From Parabacteroides distasonis (GTDB taxonomy: Bacteria; Bacteroidota; Bacteroidia; Bacteroidales; Tannerellaceae): 40,801 nucleotides of DNA. Shown here one piece after another: positions 8,359 to 17,046 of the stretch; positions within the stretch are counted from its first letter, which is position 1, and each line of letters starts with the position of its first letter. Made by a program: the position numbers and the translations under genes. The notes under the pieces are model-generated. The model saw only the letters and a program-made list of their open reading frames with translations. It was not told the DNA's origin and did not search any database. The stretch covers positions 1 through 40,801 of the forward strand of contig SUXM01000024.1 of NCBI GenBank assembly GCA_015060925.1, in the 5' to 3' direction.

Positions 8359-9027
8359 TTATTTTTTCGATAAAGGAAGCATATATGTGATTTTTGCAGA
8401 AATCACTTGAGACGATGATTTGGAAAAATAGTCTTCTTGGCGACTTTTAAATATGTCTCCAAGTGCATAGTAGTAACGTCCTTCTAATATAAATATACCA
8501 ATACCCGTACGTACTTCAATCCCAGGTCCTCCGCATAATCCCCAATCAAATCTTTGTTCAATTTTCATATCATGCTGTGTGTTTTCAGTATTGGGAGAGG
8601 CTCCATTTAAGTTTTCATTCGTTTTCTCGCCAAACGCATAACCTATTTTAGGCCCTAAATTAAGGAATGCTCTGAATCGATTATTCCCAAAATAGATATG
8701 GGTCAGAATAGGTAGTTCTATATATTGAATGGTTCTACTATATGTGTATTCCGGTTGTTTTTCAAATTTCTCATTCCACCCCTGTTGCGCAAAGTTTAAT
8801 TCAGCTTGTAAACCTAAATTTTTCTCAGAAATCCAACGTAGACTCACTCCTCCCATAAATCCTAATTTCATTTTTTGTTGGACTTTGGTAGGAGCAAAAC
8901 TAACCTTTGAAAATGTTGTACCGAAAGAGGCACCAACAGACAACTCTTTTTGGAAAGTCTCTTGTGCATACACACTACTTAAAGTGGCAATACTCAATAG
9001 GGATATGGCTATATGTTTTTTTATCAT
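8359..9027 (-). CDS. Small outer-membrane beta-barrel protein (PorT-like family)
   Basis: A 222-residue exported protein with signal peptide MIKKHIAISLLSIATLSSVYAQ. The rest consists of alternating strands with aromatic girdles (RWISEKNLGLQAELNFAQQGW, IQYIELPILTHIYFG, FRAFLNLGPKIGYAFGE, LEGRYYYALGDIF). It ends in a strand rich in hydrophobic residues (ISAKITYMLPL) before the last lysines. This is the general pattern of the outer-membrane beta-barrel/PorT-like family of Bacteroidetes, probably an 8-strand barrel. Its ATG overlaps the stop of the upstream LysM gene in an ATGA quartet (9024-9027), so the two are translationally coupled and likely work together. The substrate or partner is unknown. 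Confidence 0.8.
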   Translation of the reverse strand: MIKKHIAISLLSIATLSSVYAQETFQKELSVGASFGTTFSKVSFAPTKVQQKMKLGFMGGVSLRWISEKNLGLQAELNFAQQGWNEKFEKQPEYTYSRTIQYIELPILTHIYFGNNRFRAFLNLGPKIGYAFGEKTNENLNGASPNTENTQHDMKIEQRFDWGLCGGPGIEVRTGIGIFILEGRYYYALGDIFKSRQEDYFSKSSSQVISAKITYMLPLSKK

Positions 9028-10829
9028 TTTACATTATTACGGGTTACGTTGAAATCTTTTTGGTAATGAACAATAAATATGTTTGTGTTGACAAACCCAC
9101 CCCAGTTATTTACTCGATGGAAGTCAAATTCAGTCTGTATTCCTTTATAGTTGATCTTGTGTAAATTGTTCTCGAAGTTAGAACCATATTGATTGATCGC
9201 ATTTAAGAAGAACATACCGGTATCAAAGCCTAATATTCCATATTTTGGAAATGTGTTAGTTAGATTTTTGCTATACCAATTTTTGTATTTATAGTAGAAA
9301 TCATTTACCTCTTTGGATAGGTTATTTGCATAGAAATTGCAATAGATGTAGGTGTCTAAAGCAAAGAAATCATCCAAGCAATCTCGTGTATAGGTTTGCC
9401 ATTCCGGATATCCAAATAGGGCGAATGTAAACTCCGGTTTTGTACCAACTAACATTCGTAAAGGTGATTTGATATTGTTTAATGCATCTGAAGAACCGGA
9501 TGTGGGAACTATTACATTTCTTTTTTCTGCATTTAATAAAGCCTCTATGTCTATTGTTAATGTTTCTGCATTGTAGTTTATCTCTTTAAATGAGAGATTT
9601 TGCTGTTTCATCTCAGCTTTAAATGCTTTGATGAAATCTGTTTTATCTTTTCCATCGTTTATTCTTAATAAAATGATGTTGTCATCTTTGAATAGATTAC
9701 AAGCAGCTTGAGCTGCTTTATCATATAGATAGGAGTGAGGTGTATTTACCTGATAGATATTGGCATTAGATAAAACATCATCGTTTTTAGAGGTAAAAGG
9801 AATTACGTATTTGATTTGGTTTTTTTGAGAAAAGTCTGCTAATATCCCAATTTGATCATTTTGAACAGCTCCTATGATTAGGTTTACGTTTTTCAATGCC
9901 TCATCTTTTAATATTTCTTTCAATTTTTTTGTACCCTTACCTATGTCATAGACGGATAAATCTATAGAACATCCCATGTTACGTAGACTATCTACGGCTA
10001 ATAGAAAACCTTCATAATATTCAATGAAACGTAATGTTTCAGGAGAAGATGTTTCTTCATTTGTCATGAAAGGAAAGAATAGAGCAACTTTGATTTGATT
10101 TACATATTCAATATTTTTGTAGGAGGATAGCAAATCATTGACCTCTCTTTCTGAAAGGGTAGTGTTGCTTGATTGTGTTGTTATAGTTTCTTGGGTTTGA
10201 ACAGGAATTTTGATAATCATACCGGCTTTAACTCCTTTTTTTAATTCAGGGTTAAGTCTTATTAATTCGGAACTAGAAATATCAAACTTTCTGCATAGGC
10301 GGTACATGGTCTCTTTTTTCTGTATGGTATAATTAATCTCTTTTGTGACTTCTTTTGTTTCAGTTGTAGGCAGATCACTGATTTGTGTGGCAGGGATACG
10401 AATAGTCTTACCTATTGTAAAAGTAGAAGTGGATAACCCTGGATTAGCTTTGATGATTGCGGGTGCTGGAACAGCATAACGGATAGAGAGCGCATATAAG
10501 GTCTCTTTGGGTTGTATTGTATGGAAAGTATAATTTCCACCTTGTTTATTTTCTGTATGGACTACTTGGGCTTGTTGTGGAATTTTAAGAGTGGATCCAG
10601 CCTTAATCCCTTCTTTACTTCCTGGATTTAACTGATAAATATCATCGGAAGTAACCCCATACATGGTAGCTATGGCATATACAGTTTGTCCTCTTTCAAT
10701 GGTGTGAAAAAAATAGGAACTATTTTGATTGTTGGTAATAACAACTTGTGAGTGGCTATTTTGGGCAAAGACTGAAACTTTAACCAAACAAAGGAGGATT
10801 GCAAGTCCGTAGATATATAATTTATTCAT
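9024..10829 (-). CDS. Triple-LysM protein with a periplasmic-binding-protein fold
   Basis: A 601-residue periplasmic protein: signal peptide (ends about VFAQ, residue 23), then three LysM peptidoglycan-binding repeats. These are at about 38-84 (HTIERGQTVYAIATMYGV), 100-145 (HTIQPKETLYALSIRYAV) and 165-208 (YTIQKKETMYRLCRKFDI), each ending in a K/R-I-P strand. Residues about 240-595 resemble a type 1 periplasmic binding fold (KVALFFPFM, then VNLIIGAVQNDQIGILADFS). No ABC permease or ATPase is present, so nutrient uptake is unlikely. E. coli LpoA combines another N-terminal module with the same fold to activate a penicillin-binding protein, so a role in controlling peptidoglycan synthesis is a reasonable inference. 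It is coupled by ATGA to the barrel gene. Confidence 0.85.
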   Translation of the reverse strand: MNKLYIYGLAILLCLVKVSVFAQNSHSQVVITNNQNSSYFFHTIERGQTVYAIATMYGVTSDDIYQLNPGSKEGIKAGSTLKIPQQAQVVHTENKQGGNYTFHTIQPKETLYALSIRYAVPAPAIIKANPGLSTSTFTIGKTIRIPATQISDLPTTETKEVTKEINYTIQKKETMYRLCRKFDISSSELIRLNPELKKGVKAGMIIKIPVQTQETITTQSSNTTLSEREVNDLLSSYKNIEYVNQIKVALFFPFMTNEETSSPETLRFIEYYEGFLLAVDSLRNMGCSIDLSVYDIGKGTKKLKEILKDEALKNVNLIIGAVQNDQIGILADFSQKNQIKYVIPFTSKNDDVLSNANIYQVNTPHSYLYDKAAQAACNLFKDDNIILLRINDGKDKTDFIKAFKAEMKQQNLSFKEINYNAETLTIDIEALLNAEKRNVIVPTSGSSDALNNIKSPLRMLVGTKPEFTFALFGYPEWQTYTRDCLDDFFALDTYIYCNFYANNLSKEVNDFYYKYKNWYSKNLTNTFPKYGILGFDTGMFFLNAINQYGSNFENNLHKINYKGIQTEFDFHRVNNWGGFVNTNIFIVHYQKDFNVTRNNVK

Positions 10830-10850
10830 CTTTATATTGTATTTAGATTA

Positions 10851-10858
10851 CAAAGATA
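10851..10858 (-). promoter_or_regulatory. Putative -7 box of the LysM/barrel operon
   Basis: TATCTTTG on the minus strand, 22 bases before the ATG at 10829. It is part of a 147-base divergent promoter region. Confidence 0.55.
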
Positions 10859-10894
10859 CAACTAATAAATGAGAACGAAATGTATAAAACACTG

Positions 10895-10902
10895 TATCTT
10901 TG
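10895..10902 (+). promoter_or_regulatory. Putative distal -7 box for the T9SS cargo/uvrA run
   Basis: TATCTTTG on the plus strand. It is 36 bases away from the opposing minus-strand box and about 75 bases before the likely ATG. Confidence 0.45.
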
Positions 10903-10953
10903 TAAGCTTAATTTAATTTACAATAAAATGTATTTTATCTCCGTATAAAATAG

Positions 10954-10961
10954 TACTTTTG
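10954..10961 (+). promoter_or_regulatory. Putative proximal -7 box for the T9SS cargo gene
   Basis: TACTTTTG also matches TAnnTTTG. It would give a leader of only about 10-16 bases before the ATG codons at 10977 and 10983. It overlaps the TTG that could otherwise be read as the start. Confidence 0.4.
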
Positions 10962-10976
10962 AAAGCTAATAAGGTA

Positions 10977-12338
10977 ATGTTTATGTTGAAAACAAAAATA
11001 AGAAAGTTAGAAGGATTGTTTTTTCTTTTGTTTTTCGTGTTTACAGTTCAAGCACAGAAATATACTGTATATGGAGGACAGGGAGAACCTCTGATGGCTA
11101 AAGAGGAAAATAGTGAGAAGTTGGAGGTATATTTGGTCTATGGCATGAATAATGTTGCTATTAGCTATACTTCTTCAACTTCAACCAATCATAAATGGTT
11201 CCGATATAAAAACAAAGCTTTAGAGGCTGAAGCTATCTCATGTGAGCAGAATGGAAATACTTCAACCATTCGGAATATAGAGGAGGGGTATGGATATTTT
11301 GTTCAAGAAACTGATATCATGACACGTTATGTCTGGTTGATTGATTATAGTCGTTATACATTTGAACCTTTGAGTATCAAGGTTGAAGGAGACTGTGATA
11401 ATTTTCGATTGAAAGGAAGTCCGGAACCTGTACGTATGCAGTATACGATGCCGGCTAGCGGACGTGTAGTGGAATTAAAACGACAATTTGAAGTCTTGTT
11501 TCAAACATTGGTTTGGTCAGAAGAGGAACAATCTTTTTCACCTTTGGCTGTGACAAAAATTAAGGAAGGAAATCCATTTCTTGGCAATATCAGTGATAAA
11601 GAAACCTATCCGCCTTTTTGTGATACGGAAGTTACATTGAAGGGAGATCTTTTTGCTCGTCATTTTGGGGTGGAGAAATCTATTACATCAGATATTTATC
11701 AAGCTGTTGCTTTAGAGGTACATATTGATACGCTTCTTGTGATGGATAATGCTCCAAATATGACATTAGGAGAGGGAGATTATCTCTCGGCTCCGGCTGA
11801 AATTACTTTCCTTGCATTTGCAAATGAACCGGTAGCCAGTTTATATACTTGGAAAATTTATCGTTCAGATATTGAAAACGGATCTGAAAATCCGTTGGTC
11901 TTGTATAGGGAAAGCGAAGTGGATTATACCTTTACTGAAAAAGGAAATTATGTGGCTGAACTTACTATTAGTAATCGAACGGGTGAATGTGAAATAACAT
12001 CGGAACCTATTGCAATAAAAATAACAGAATCATTTTTGGAGATACCTAATGCGTTTTCACCTGGAACTACTCCTGGTATTAATGATGAATTTCGAGTTGC
12101 ATATAAATCTTTACTGAATTATAAATGTTGGATATTTAATAGGTGGGGGGTAGAAATGTATCATTCTACTAATCCCGCAGAAGGTTGGGATGGAAAGAAA
12201 GGGGGAAAATATGTGGCTCCGGGTGTCTATTTTTATGTGATAGAGGCTACAGGTTCGTCTGGAGAAAAATTTAATAAAAAAGGATCTATAAATATACTTA
12301 GACCAAATCGAATTGAAGATGAAATTATTGAACAATAG
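10977..12338 (+). CDS. T9SS type B cargo protein (gliding-motility-type C-terminal domain)
   Basis: A secreted protein of about 453 residues. After a signal peptide (FFLLFFVFTVQAQ) comes an N-terminal region I do not recognise. It is followed by a PKD/Ig-like stretch (LAFANEPVASLYTWKIY then TFTEKGNYVAELTISNRTG) and a classic type B T9SS sorting domain (NAFSPGTTPGINDEF, IFNRWGVEMYHS, WDGKKGGKYVAPGVYFYVI, KGSINILR). Such domains send proteins through the type IX secretion system to the cell surface. The frame stays open upstream to a TTG at 10959, but that overlaps a promoter box, so ATG 10977 or 10983 is preferred. The 3' end overlaps the next gene by 20 bases, so it is probably co-expressed with the lytic transglycosylase. 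The cargo's own activity is unknown. Confidence 0.85.
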   Translation: MFMLKTKIRKLEGLFFLLFFVFTVQAQKYTVYGGQGEPLMAKEENSEKLEVYLVYGMNNVAISYTSSTSTNHKWFRYKNKALEAEAISCEQNGNTSTIRNIEEGYGYFVQETDIMTRYVWLIDYSRYTFEPLSIKVEGDCDNFRLKGSPEPVRMQYTMPASGRVVELKRQFEVLFQTLVWSEEEQSFSPLAVTKIKEGNPFLGNISDKETYPPFCDTEVTLKGDLFARHFGVEKSITSDIYQAVALEVHIDTLLVMDNAPNMTLGEGDYLSAPAEITFLAFANEPVASLYTWKIYRSDIENGSENPLVLYRESEVDYTFTEKGNYVAELTISNRTGECEITSEPIAIKITESFLEIPNAFSPGTTPGINDEFRVAYKSLLNYKCWIFNRWGVEMYHSTNPAEGWDGKKGGKYVAPGVYFYVIEATGSSGEKFNKKGSINILRPNRIEDEIIEQ

Positions 12339-13290
12339 GGTGGTAAGTTTTTTGGTAGGAGGAATAGTTTGTGTGGCTATTTGTCTTACCATTAGTTTTT
12401 GTGATTCTGTAGTGATTAAAGAGCAACGTCCTTTAATCTCATCAATAACTATGACACCGGAGGTTCCTTTAAAAGCCTCTTTTTGTGGAAAAGATATTGA
12501 TTTGACTCTTTATAATAGACATGAGAGTATAGATCGCGAACTGAGTACATTTACTTATTATCATGCTACAACAATGTTGTTGATAAAGCGGGCAAACCGG
12601 GTGTTCCCGATAATAGAACCAATCTTGAAAACGAATGGTATTCCGGATGATTTTAAGTATTTGGCAGTGATAGAGAGTCATTTGGATCCTCGGGTTACTT
12701 CTCCAGCACGTGCGGTAGGAACTTGGCAGTTTATGGAAGGAACAGCTAAACAATATGGTTTGACTGTTACACAGACAGTGGATGAACGATGTAATGTTAC
12801 AAAAGCTACGGAGGCCGCTTGCCGTTATTTGAAAGATGCTTATGCTAAATATGGAGATTGGGTGACAGTTGCAGCATCTTATAATGCTGGAATGGGGAGG
12901 ATTTCTGGTGAATTGACTAAGCAGAAAGTTGGTAATTCTTTAGATTTGTGGTTAGTAGAAGAGACAACTCGTTATGTTTATCGGATTTTGGCTATTAAAC
13001 AGATATTTGAAGCTCCATATAAATATGGGTTCGTTTTGAGTGCAAAAGATTTATACAAACCGATAGAATGTAGGGAGATTAAAGTATCGACAGATATTCA
13101 AGATTTGGCATCCTTTGCCCAACAAAATGGAATTACGTATGCCGATTTGAAACGGTTTAATCCTTGGTTACGTGATAGAAAACTTGTAACATTAGGAAAA
13201 ACTTATTTACTACAGATTCCCAATGAGAGTGATATGTATTACAAAAGACCTAATACTTATATCCATAATCAAGCGTGGGTTGTAAAATAA
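12319..13290 (+). CDS. MltD-like lytic transglycosylase with LysM-like tail
   Basis: This enzyme would cleave the MurNAc-GlcNAc bond of peptidoglycan non-hydrolytically, giving 1,6-anhydro ends. A membrane or signal segment (about 10-27) is followed by an SLT domain with catalytic Glu119 in AVIESHLDP. The substrate-site motifs SPARAVGTWQFM, ACRYLKDAYAKYGDW and AASYNAGMGRI follow. The last 70 residues (STDIQDLASFAQQNGITYADLKRFNPWL) look like a degenerate LysM. A TTG at 12313 is in frame, but the ATG at 12319 gives the better N-terminus. It overlaps the T9SS cargo gene by 20 bases and is followed by uvrA after 9 bases. Together with the divergent LysM operon it suggests a cell-wall module. Confidence 0.9.
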   Translation: MKLLNNRVVSFLVGGIVCVAICLTISFCDSVVIKEQRPLISSITMTPEVPLKASFCGKDIDLTLYNRHESIDRELSTFTYYHATTMLLIKRANRVFPIIEPILKTNGIPDDFKYLAVIESHLDPRVTSPARAVGTWQFMEGTAKQYGLTVTQTVDERCNVTKATEAACRYLKDAYAKYGDWVTVAASYNAGMGRISGELTKQKVGNSLDLWLVEETTRYVYRILAIKQIFEAPYKYGFVLSAKDLYKPIECREIKVSTDIQDLASFAQQNGITYADLKRFNPWLRDRKLVTLGKTYLLQIPNESDMYYKRPNTYIHNQAWVVK

Positions 13291-13299
13291 AGATAACTG

Positions 13300-16149
13300 A
13301 TGAAAGATAAAAATATATTGGAAGGTGGGAGTATTTCTGTATTAGGTGCTCGTGTCCATAATTTAAAAAACATAGATATTGAGATACCTCGTAATAAACT
13401 GACAGTAATTACGGGTATGAGCGGGAGTGGAAAATCTTCGTTAGCTTTTGATACAATCTTTGCAGAAGGACAACGCCGTTATGTTGAAACTTTTTCTGCG
13501 TATGCCCGTAATTTTCTTGGTAACATGGAACGACCGGATGTAGATAAGATCTCCGGTTTAAGTCCAGTTATATCCATTGAACAAAAAACGACGAATAAGA
13601 ATCCTCGTTCTACGGTAGGAACAATTACTGAAATTTATGACTTTTTTCGTCTACTTTATGCACGGGCAGGAGAAGCCTATTCCTTTTTGAGTGGAGAGAA
13701 GATGGTTAAATATACGGAGGAGCAGATTTTAGAACTGATTTTGAAACAATATAAAGGGAAAAAAACTTACCTGCTTGCTCCATTGGTACGTAATCGAAAA
13801 GGACATTATAAAGAGCTTTTTGAACAAATGCGTAAAAAAGGATATTTAAATGTCCGTATTGATGGTGAAATGAAAGAGATTTTTCATGGAATGAAGTTGG
13901 ATCGCTATAAGATGCATAGCATTGAAGTGGTGATAGACAAACTTATTGTTTCGGAATCTGATGAGCGGCGTTTAAAGGAAAGTTTGCGTGTAGCGATGAA
14001 ACAAGGCGATGGATTGGTTCTTGTGTTGGATATGGAAACTAATGAGATACGCCATTTTAGTCGCCGTTTAATGGATCCGGTTACAGGCTTATCTTATAGT
14101 GAACCGGCACCGCACAATTTTTCCTTTAATTCACCTCAAGGAGCTTGCTCTAAATGTAAAGGTTTGGGACAGGTAAATTTATTAGATATTAATAAAATTG
14201 TGCCAGATACCTCTCTGAGTATTTATAATGGAGGTATTGTAGCTTTGGGTAAATATAAAAACTCATTGATTTTTTGGCAAATAGAGGCTATTTGTGAAAA
14301 ACATGGAGTAACAATAAAGACTCCTATTCAGGATATACCAGAGGAGGCTATTGATGAAATTATGAATGGTACAGAAGAACGATTACGTATCAAAAATGAG
14401 TCATTGGGTAATTCTAATTACTTTTTGGCGTATGAGGGTGTGGCCAAATATATCCTTATGCAACAGGAAAGTGAAGCTTCTGCTACTGCTCAGAAATGGG
14501 CCGGACAATTTGTTCGTATGGCTACCTGTCCAGAATGCAATGGACAGCGTTTGAATAAAGAGGCATTACATTATCGTCTTGCAGATAAGAATATTGCGGA
14601 GTTGGCAGAGATGGATATATCCGAACTGTATGTATGGGTGACACGTTTGGAAGACAAATTGAATCCGAAACAAAGACAGATTGCGATTGAAATTTTAAAG
14701 GAGATACGTTCACGTTTGAAATTTTTATTAGATGTAGGGTTAGATTATTTGTCTATGAATCGTGCTTCTGCTACATTGTCTGGAGGAGAAAGTCAGCGTA
14801 TTCGTTTGGCTACCCAGATAGGTAGTCAGTTAGTTAATGTTTTGTACATTTTAGATGAACCAAGTATAGGGTTGCATCAACGAGACAATGTGCGTTTAAT
14901 TAACTCGTTGAAGGAACTTCGTGATACAGGAAATTCGGTTATAGTAGTAGAACATGATAAAGATATGATGCTAAATGCCGATTATGTTGTAGACATGGGA
15001 CCTAAAGCTGGTCGATTAGGAGGGGAAGTTGTATATGCTGGAACACCGGATGAGATGCTAAAAGTTGATACATTGACATCTGCCTATCTCAATGGAAAAA
15101 TGGAGATTGCAATTCCACAACAGCGACGCCAAGGAAATGGTTCTTTTATCACATTAAAGGGTGCATGTGGACATAATTTGAAACAGGTAGATGTAACATT
15201 CCCATTAGGAATGTTGATATGTGTGACAGGTGTTTCCGGTAGTGGTAAATCTTCTTTAATCAATCGCACATTACAACCTATATTGAGCCAATATTTTTAT
15301 CGTTCATTGGAAGAACCACTACCTTATAACGCTATTGAAGGTATTGATAATATAGATAAGATTGTTAATGTAGATCAATCTCCTATAGGACGTTCTCCTC
15401 GTAGTAATCCGGCAACATATACGGGTGTCTTTTCTGATATCCGAAACTTGTTTGTGGAGTTACCTGAATCCAAAGTACGTGGTTATAAACCGGGACGTTT
15501 TTCTTTTAATGTGTCAGGTGGTCGCTGTGAGACATGTAAAGGGAATGGATATAAGACTATTGAAATGAATTTTTTACCGGATGTACTTGTTCCTTGTGAA
15601 GGTTGTCATGGTAAACGATATAATCGGGAAACATTGGAAGTTCGTTTTCGTGGTAAGTCTATTGCTGATATTTTAGACATGACAATCAATATGGCTGTGG
15701 AATTCTTTGAAAATGTCCCTTCTATTCTTGCTAAAGTAAAAGTTTTACAAGATGTAGGTTTGGGTTATATTAAATTAGGTCAACCTTCTACAACTTTATC
15801 GGGAGGAGAAAGTCAGCGTGTGAAGTTAGCAACAGAATTGGCAAAGAAAGATACAGGTAAGACTCTTTATGTGTTGGATGAACCGACAACTGGACTTCAT
15901 TTTGAGGATATAAGAGTGTTATTAGGTGTTTTAAATAAGTTGGTAGATAAAGGTAACACAATTATCGTGATTGAACATAATTTAGATGTGATTAAATCTG
16001 CAGACTATATTATAGATATGGGACCGGAAGGAGGACGAAATGGAGGTGAGGTTCTTTTTTCTGGAACTCCGGAAGAAATGATCGCATCAAATACAAAAAG
16101 TTATACGACTTCGTTTTTGCGGGATGAATTAAGAAATAATAAGATATGA
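13300..16149 (+). CDS. uvrA: Excinuclease ABC subunit A
   Basis: UvrA is the damage-recognition ATPase of nucleotide excision repair and loads UvrB on damaged DNA. The 949 residues contain two ABC modules. Walker A sequences are at 39-47 (GMSGSGKSS) and 644-652 (GVSGSGKSS), and there are two LSGGESQR signatures (first at 493). Zinc-module cysteine pairs are at 283/286 with 410/413 and at 743/746 with 766/769. No truncation or frameshift is evident. Many Bacteroidetes carry two uvrA paralogues and I cannot tell from this window which one this is. The stop overlaps the next small gene in ATGA. Confidence 0.97.
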   Translation: MKDKNILEGGSISVLGARVHNLKNIDIEIPRNKLTVITGMSGSGKSSLAFDTIFAEGQRRYVETFSAYARNFLGNMERPDVDKISGLSPVISIEQKTTNKNPRSTVGTITEIYDFFRLLYARAGEAYSFLSGEKMVKYTEEQILELILKQYKGKKTYLLAPLVRNRKGHYKELFEQMRKKGYLNVRIDGEMKEIFHGMKLDRYKMHSIEVVIDKLIVSESDERRLKESLRVAMKQGDGLVLVLDMETNEIRHFSRRLMDPVTGLSYSEPAPHNFSFNSPQGACSKCKGLGQVNLLDINKIVPDTSLSIYNGGIVALGKYKNSLIFWQIEAICEKHGVTIKTPIQDIPEEAIDEIMNGTEERLRIKNESLGNSNYFLAYEGVAKYILMQQESEASATAQKWAGQFVRMATCPECNGQRLNKEALHYRLADKNIAELAEMDISELYVWVTRLEDKLNPKQRQIAIEILKEIRSRLKFLLDVGLDYLSMNRASATLSGGESQRIRLATQIGSQLVNVLYILDEPSIGLHQRDNVRLINSLKELRDTGNSVIVVEHDKDMMLNADYVVDMGPKAGRLGGEVVYAGTPDEMLKVDTLTSAYLNGKMEIAIPQQRRQGNGSFITLKGACGHNLKQVDVTFPLGMLICVTGVSGSGKSSLINRTLQPILSQYFYRSLEEPLPYNAIEGIDNIDKIVNVDQSPIGRSPRSNPATYTGVFSDIRNLFVELPESKVRGYKPGRFSFNVSGGRCETCKGNGYKTIEMNFLPDVLVPCEGCHGKRYNRETLEVRFRGKSIADILDMTINMAVEFFENVPSILAKVKVLQDVGLGYIKLGQPSTTLSGGESQRVKLATELAKKDTGKTLYVLDEPTTGLHFEDIRVLLGVLNKLVDKGNTIIVIEHNLDVIKSADYIIDMGPEGGRNGGEVLFSGTPEEMIASNTKSYTTSFLRDELRNNKI

Positions 16150-16364
16150 AGAATCCGATTCAGATGATCAAACAATGCGTAGAGAAAGAGGAACCCTATT
16201 TTTTGTTACGCGGACAAGATATTTGTGCATTGAAAGCCATTGAAGCCTATTATGAAGAGGTGAAAGGGCATGTAAAGAATCCCTATTTTATTGAAGAAAT
16301 AGAGGAAATAATGAAAGATTTTCGAGCATTTAGGGAAGAGCAAAAAACACATATACCAGATTAG
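16146..16364 (+). CDS. Small conserved-looking hypothetical protein (72 aa)
   Basis: A 72-residue soluble, largely helical, charged protein with no signal peptide or recognised motif. The sequence features an early QMIKQCVEKEEPYFLLRGQD and an acidic middle EEIEEIMKDF. Its ATG lies inside the uvrA stop (ATGA at 16146-16149) and its stop is 3 bases before yigZ, so it is embedded in a tight operon and very likely translated. The coupling hints at a partner or accessory role beside UvrA or YigZ, but no function can be assigned. Confidence 0.75.
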   Translation: MKNPIQMIKQCVEKEEPYFLLRGQDICALKAIEAYYEEVKGHVKNPYFIEEIEEIMKDFRAFREEQKTHIPD

Positions 16365-16367
16365 ATC

Positions 16368-16976
16368 ATGGCAGAAGATAGTTATAAAACCATAAAACAG
16401 ATAGCAGAGGGATATTATACGGAGAAACGTAGCCGTTTTATCTCTTATGCTATTCCAGTACGTACGGTAGAGGAGGTTAAGACTCAGGTTGATAAATTCC
16501 GAAAAGAGTATTATGATGCACGTCATGTGTGTTGGGCATATATGTTGGGACCGGAACGTAAAACTTTCCGTGCGAATGATGATGGGGAACCCTCTTCAAC
16601 AGCAGGTAAACCAATTTTGGGACAAATAAACTCCAATGAATTGACAGATATATTAATTGTTGTGATACGTTATTTTGGGGGTATAGAATTGGGAACCAGT
16701 GGTTTGATTGTAGCCTATCGAACGGCGGCGGCTGAAGCTATTGCGGCAGCAGAAGTGGAAGAGCGTACTGTTGACGAGGATATTACGGTTGCATTTGAAT
16801 ATCCTTATCTGAATGGAATTATGCGTATTGTTAAAGAGGATAATCCGACTATTGTTTCCCAAAAATTTGAGATGGATTGTGTAATGACTCTTCGTATCCG
16901 AAAGGGAGAAGCTGAACGGTTGAAGTCTCGATTGTTGAAAGTCGAAAGTGCCTATTTGGTTACAGATAAGATATAA
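16368..16976 (+). CDS. yigZ: YigZ/IMPACT family protein
   Basis: A 202-residue member of the UPF0029/IMPACT family. The N-terminal domain (about 10-130) has the hallmark FISYAIPV, the DARHVCWAYMLG block, the DDGEPSSTAGKPIL motif and the IVVIRYFGGIELG motif. The C-terminal ferredoxin-like DUF1949 domain covers about 135-200. Eukaryotic IMPACT regulates the eIF2-alpha kinase GCN2; the bacterial role is not settled, although nucleic-acid or translation-factor binding has been proposed. It lies in the uvrA operon. Confidence 0.92.
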   Translation: MAEDSYKTIKQIAEGYYTEKRSRFISYAIPVRTVEEVKTQVDKFRKEYYDARHVCWAYMLGPERKTFRANDDGEPSSTAGKPILGQINSNELTDILIVVIRYFGGIELGTSGLIVAYRTAAAEAIAAAEVEERTVDEDITVAFEYPYLNGIMRIVKEDNPTIVSQKFEMDCVMTLRIRKGEAERLKSRLLKVESAYLVTDKI

Positions 16977-17046
16977 ATTTAAAATTTACGGATAGATTTT
17001 TTGAGAAGGTTTTACAAGTTGTTTCCTGAACATATAAAGTTATATT

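Noticed and set aside
9024..10829. Reading the LysM protein as an amino-acid ABC transporter binding protein
   Set aside because: The fold is similar, but LysM repeats, the barrel partner and the lack of permease and ATPase genes argue against uptake.
10959..10976. TTG as the start of the T9SS cargo gene
   Set aside because: The TTG overlaps a TACTTTTG box and the ATG codons at 10977 and 10983 lead directly into the signal peptide.
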